From Simplicillium sp. C3G150-2 (taxonomy: Eukaryota; Ascomycota; Sordariomycetes; Hypocreales; Cordycipitaceae), in contig JAJIYY010000001.1 of NCBI GenBank assembly GCA_022702485.1, forward strand, positions 5,704,001 to 5,768,000: 64,000 nucleotides of DNA, read 5' to 3'. Numbering within the stretch: the stretch's first letter is position 1; each line of letters starts with the position of its first letter. The position numbers were made by a program, and so were the translations under genes. The notes beneath the pieces are model-generated. The model was not told where the DNA came from. It did not search any database and saw only the letters and a program-made list of their open reading frames with translations. Positions 63,433 through 64,000 of this stretch are shown in pieces.

Positions 63433-64000
63433 TTAAATCTTCTTTGTGGCCCATCCGAGTCGTGGCGTCGATGGCTCAAGCACCACTAGCGCAGACTTGA
63501 ATGCTGGTGTTCCCCAAATGTTCTTTCTCAGATCGTATCCCGACTGCAAGGCCCCAAAACACGTCGCACCCGAGTGGTCGCGGGCGGTGCCAAAGTTGAA
63601 GAAGCGACCGGGAATGGTGATATCTACACCACCGACAGTGAAGGCAAAGTCCGGAAGGGCAGCTTGACAGGGGAACACGTAGCCGGCGTCTTGTTCGCTG
63701 TACCTTGCCCCCTTTACATTGCCATAATAATTCCCAACGACTTGATCGGGGAGGAAAACTAGAGCTGAACCAGAATCTGCAGGACCACCAATGGCATACT
63801 TTTGTGCTGTTTGTGTGCCAATCCTGTAGCTCACACTATCAAACGACCAGGTGCCGTCGAATTCTGTAACATCAGAATATCCGATGGTTCCACTGTATGA
63901 GGCAGGATCAATGTAGCCAAAGTTGAATACTCCATCTATTGCCAGGTCAGGCTGTCGTTCAATTGTATGTTCTCACATTGGTAACTCACTGGCGTTGTGC
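63433..64000 (-). CDS. Second secreted aspartic protease (A1), C-terminal part; continues past window
   Basis: The C-terminal lobe of a pepsin-like protease. Coding pieces are 63935-63433 and 64000-63990, joined over a 54-bp intron (GTGAGT...TAG, phase 1). Splicing gives HNANGVFNFGYIDP, the family block before the second lobe. The second catalytic motif reads ADSGSALVFLP (DSG in place of DTG, accepted in many fungal A1 enzymes). NYYGNVKGARYSEQDAGYVFPC, VDITIPGRFFNFG and the Cys pair around DHSGATCFGALQS are normal. The end (RLGWATKK) resembles aspergillopepsin-type proteins. The N-terminal lobe is outside the window. It lies in the same orientation as the first aspartic protease but is clearly a different subfamily. 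Confidence 0.87.

Overview
The window is nuclear DNA of a filamentous ascomycete (Pezizomycotina). Single-copy eukaryotic genes (RNA polymerase III largest subunit, DNA ligase IV, uracil phosphoribosyltransferase) sit beside fungal-specific families: Zn2Cys6 regulators, DUF3176, HsbA, sedolisin, haloperoxidase and a two-domain fluoride exporter. Introns are mostly 44-75 bp with GT..AG ends and CTGAC/CTAAC-like branch sites. The gene families suggest Sordariomycetes, perhaps Hypocreales, but the species cannot be read from the sequence. All exon limits below were placed by eye from splice signals and reading-frame continuity.

The left part (1-26 kb) is mostly housekeeping. It holds the C-terminal part of RPC1, a drug:H+ antiporter-like MFS protein, an unrecognised 1029-residue protein with an internal glycine zipper, and a degenerate P-loop kinase. 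A mitochondrial ABC half-transporter, a glutathione S-transferase, the fluoride exporter, UPRT and LIG4 follow. Then come a short-chain dehydrogenase, an amidoligase-like protein, a CorA-like transporter and a DUF3176 membrane protein. Several pairs are convergent with under 160 bp between them (RPC1/MFS, GST/FEX, UPRT/LIG4, amidoligase/CorA) and several share divergent promoters.

The middle (27-38 kb) has a Zn2Cys6 regulator, a MaoC-type hydratase, a secreted protein with two ricin-B-like domains, and an amine oxidase broken by one frameshift.

From 38.4 to 48.8 kb is an accessory block of four minus-strand F-box/ankyrin genes. The two outer copies are intact and the two inner copies have decayed to different degrees. 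A NirA-like Zn2Cys6 regulator lies between the decayed copies, and about 2.8 kb around it has no convincing gene.

From 49.5 kb to the end is a secretome island. It contains a heme-thiolate haloperoxidase with an altered catalytic motif, a double-psi beta-barrel small secreted protein, a FAD monooxygenase (cytosolic), a sedolisin, a frameshifted serine carboxypeptidase pseudogene, an aspartic protease, an HsbA-type surface protein, and a second aspartic protease that runs off the window. The mix suggests secreted acid proteolysis and surface interaction. No CRISPR array, rRNA, complete tRNA or intact transposon was found. No completely new system is proven; the best leads are the glycine-zipper protein, the F-box/ankyrin birth-and-death cluster and the protease island.
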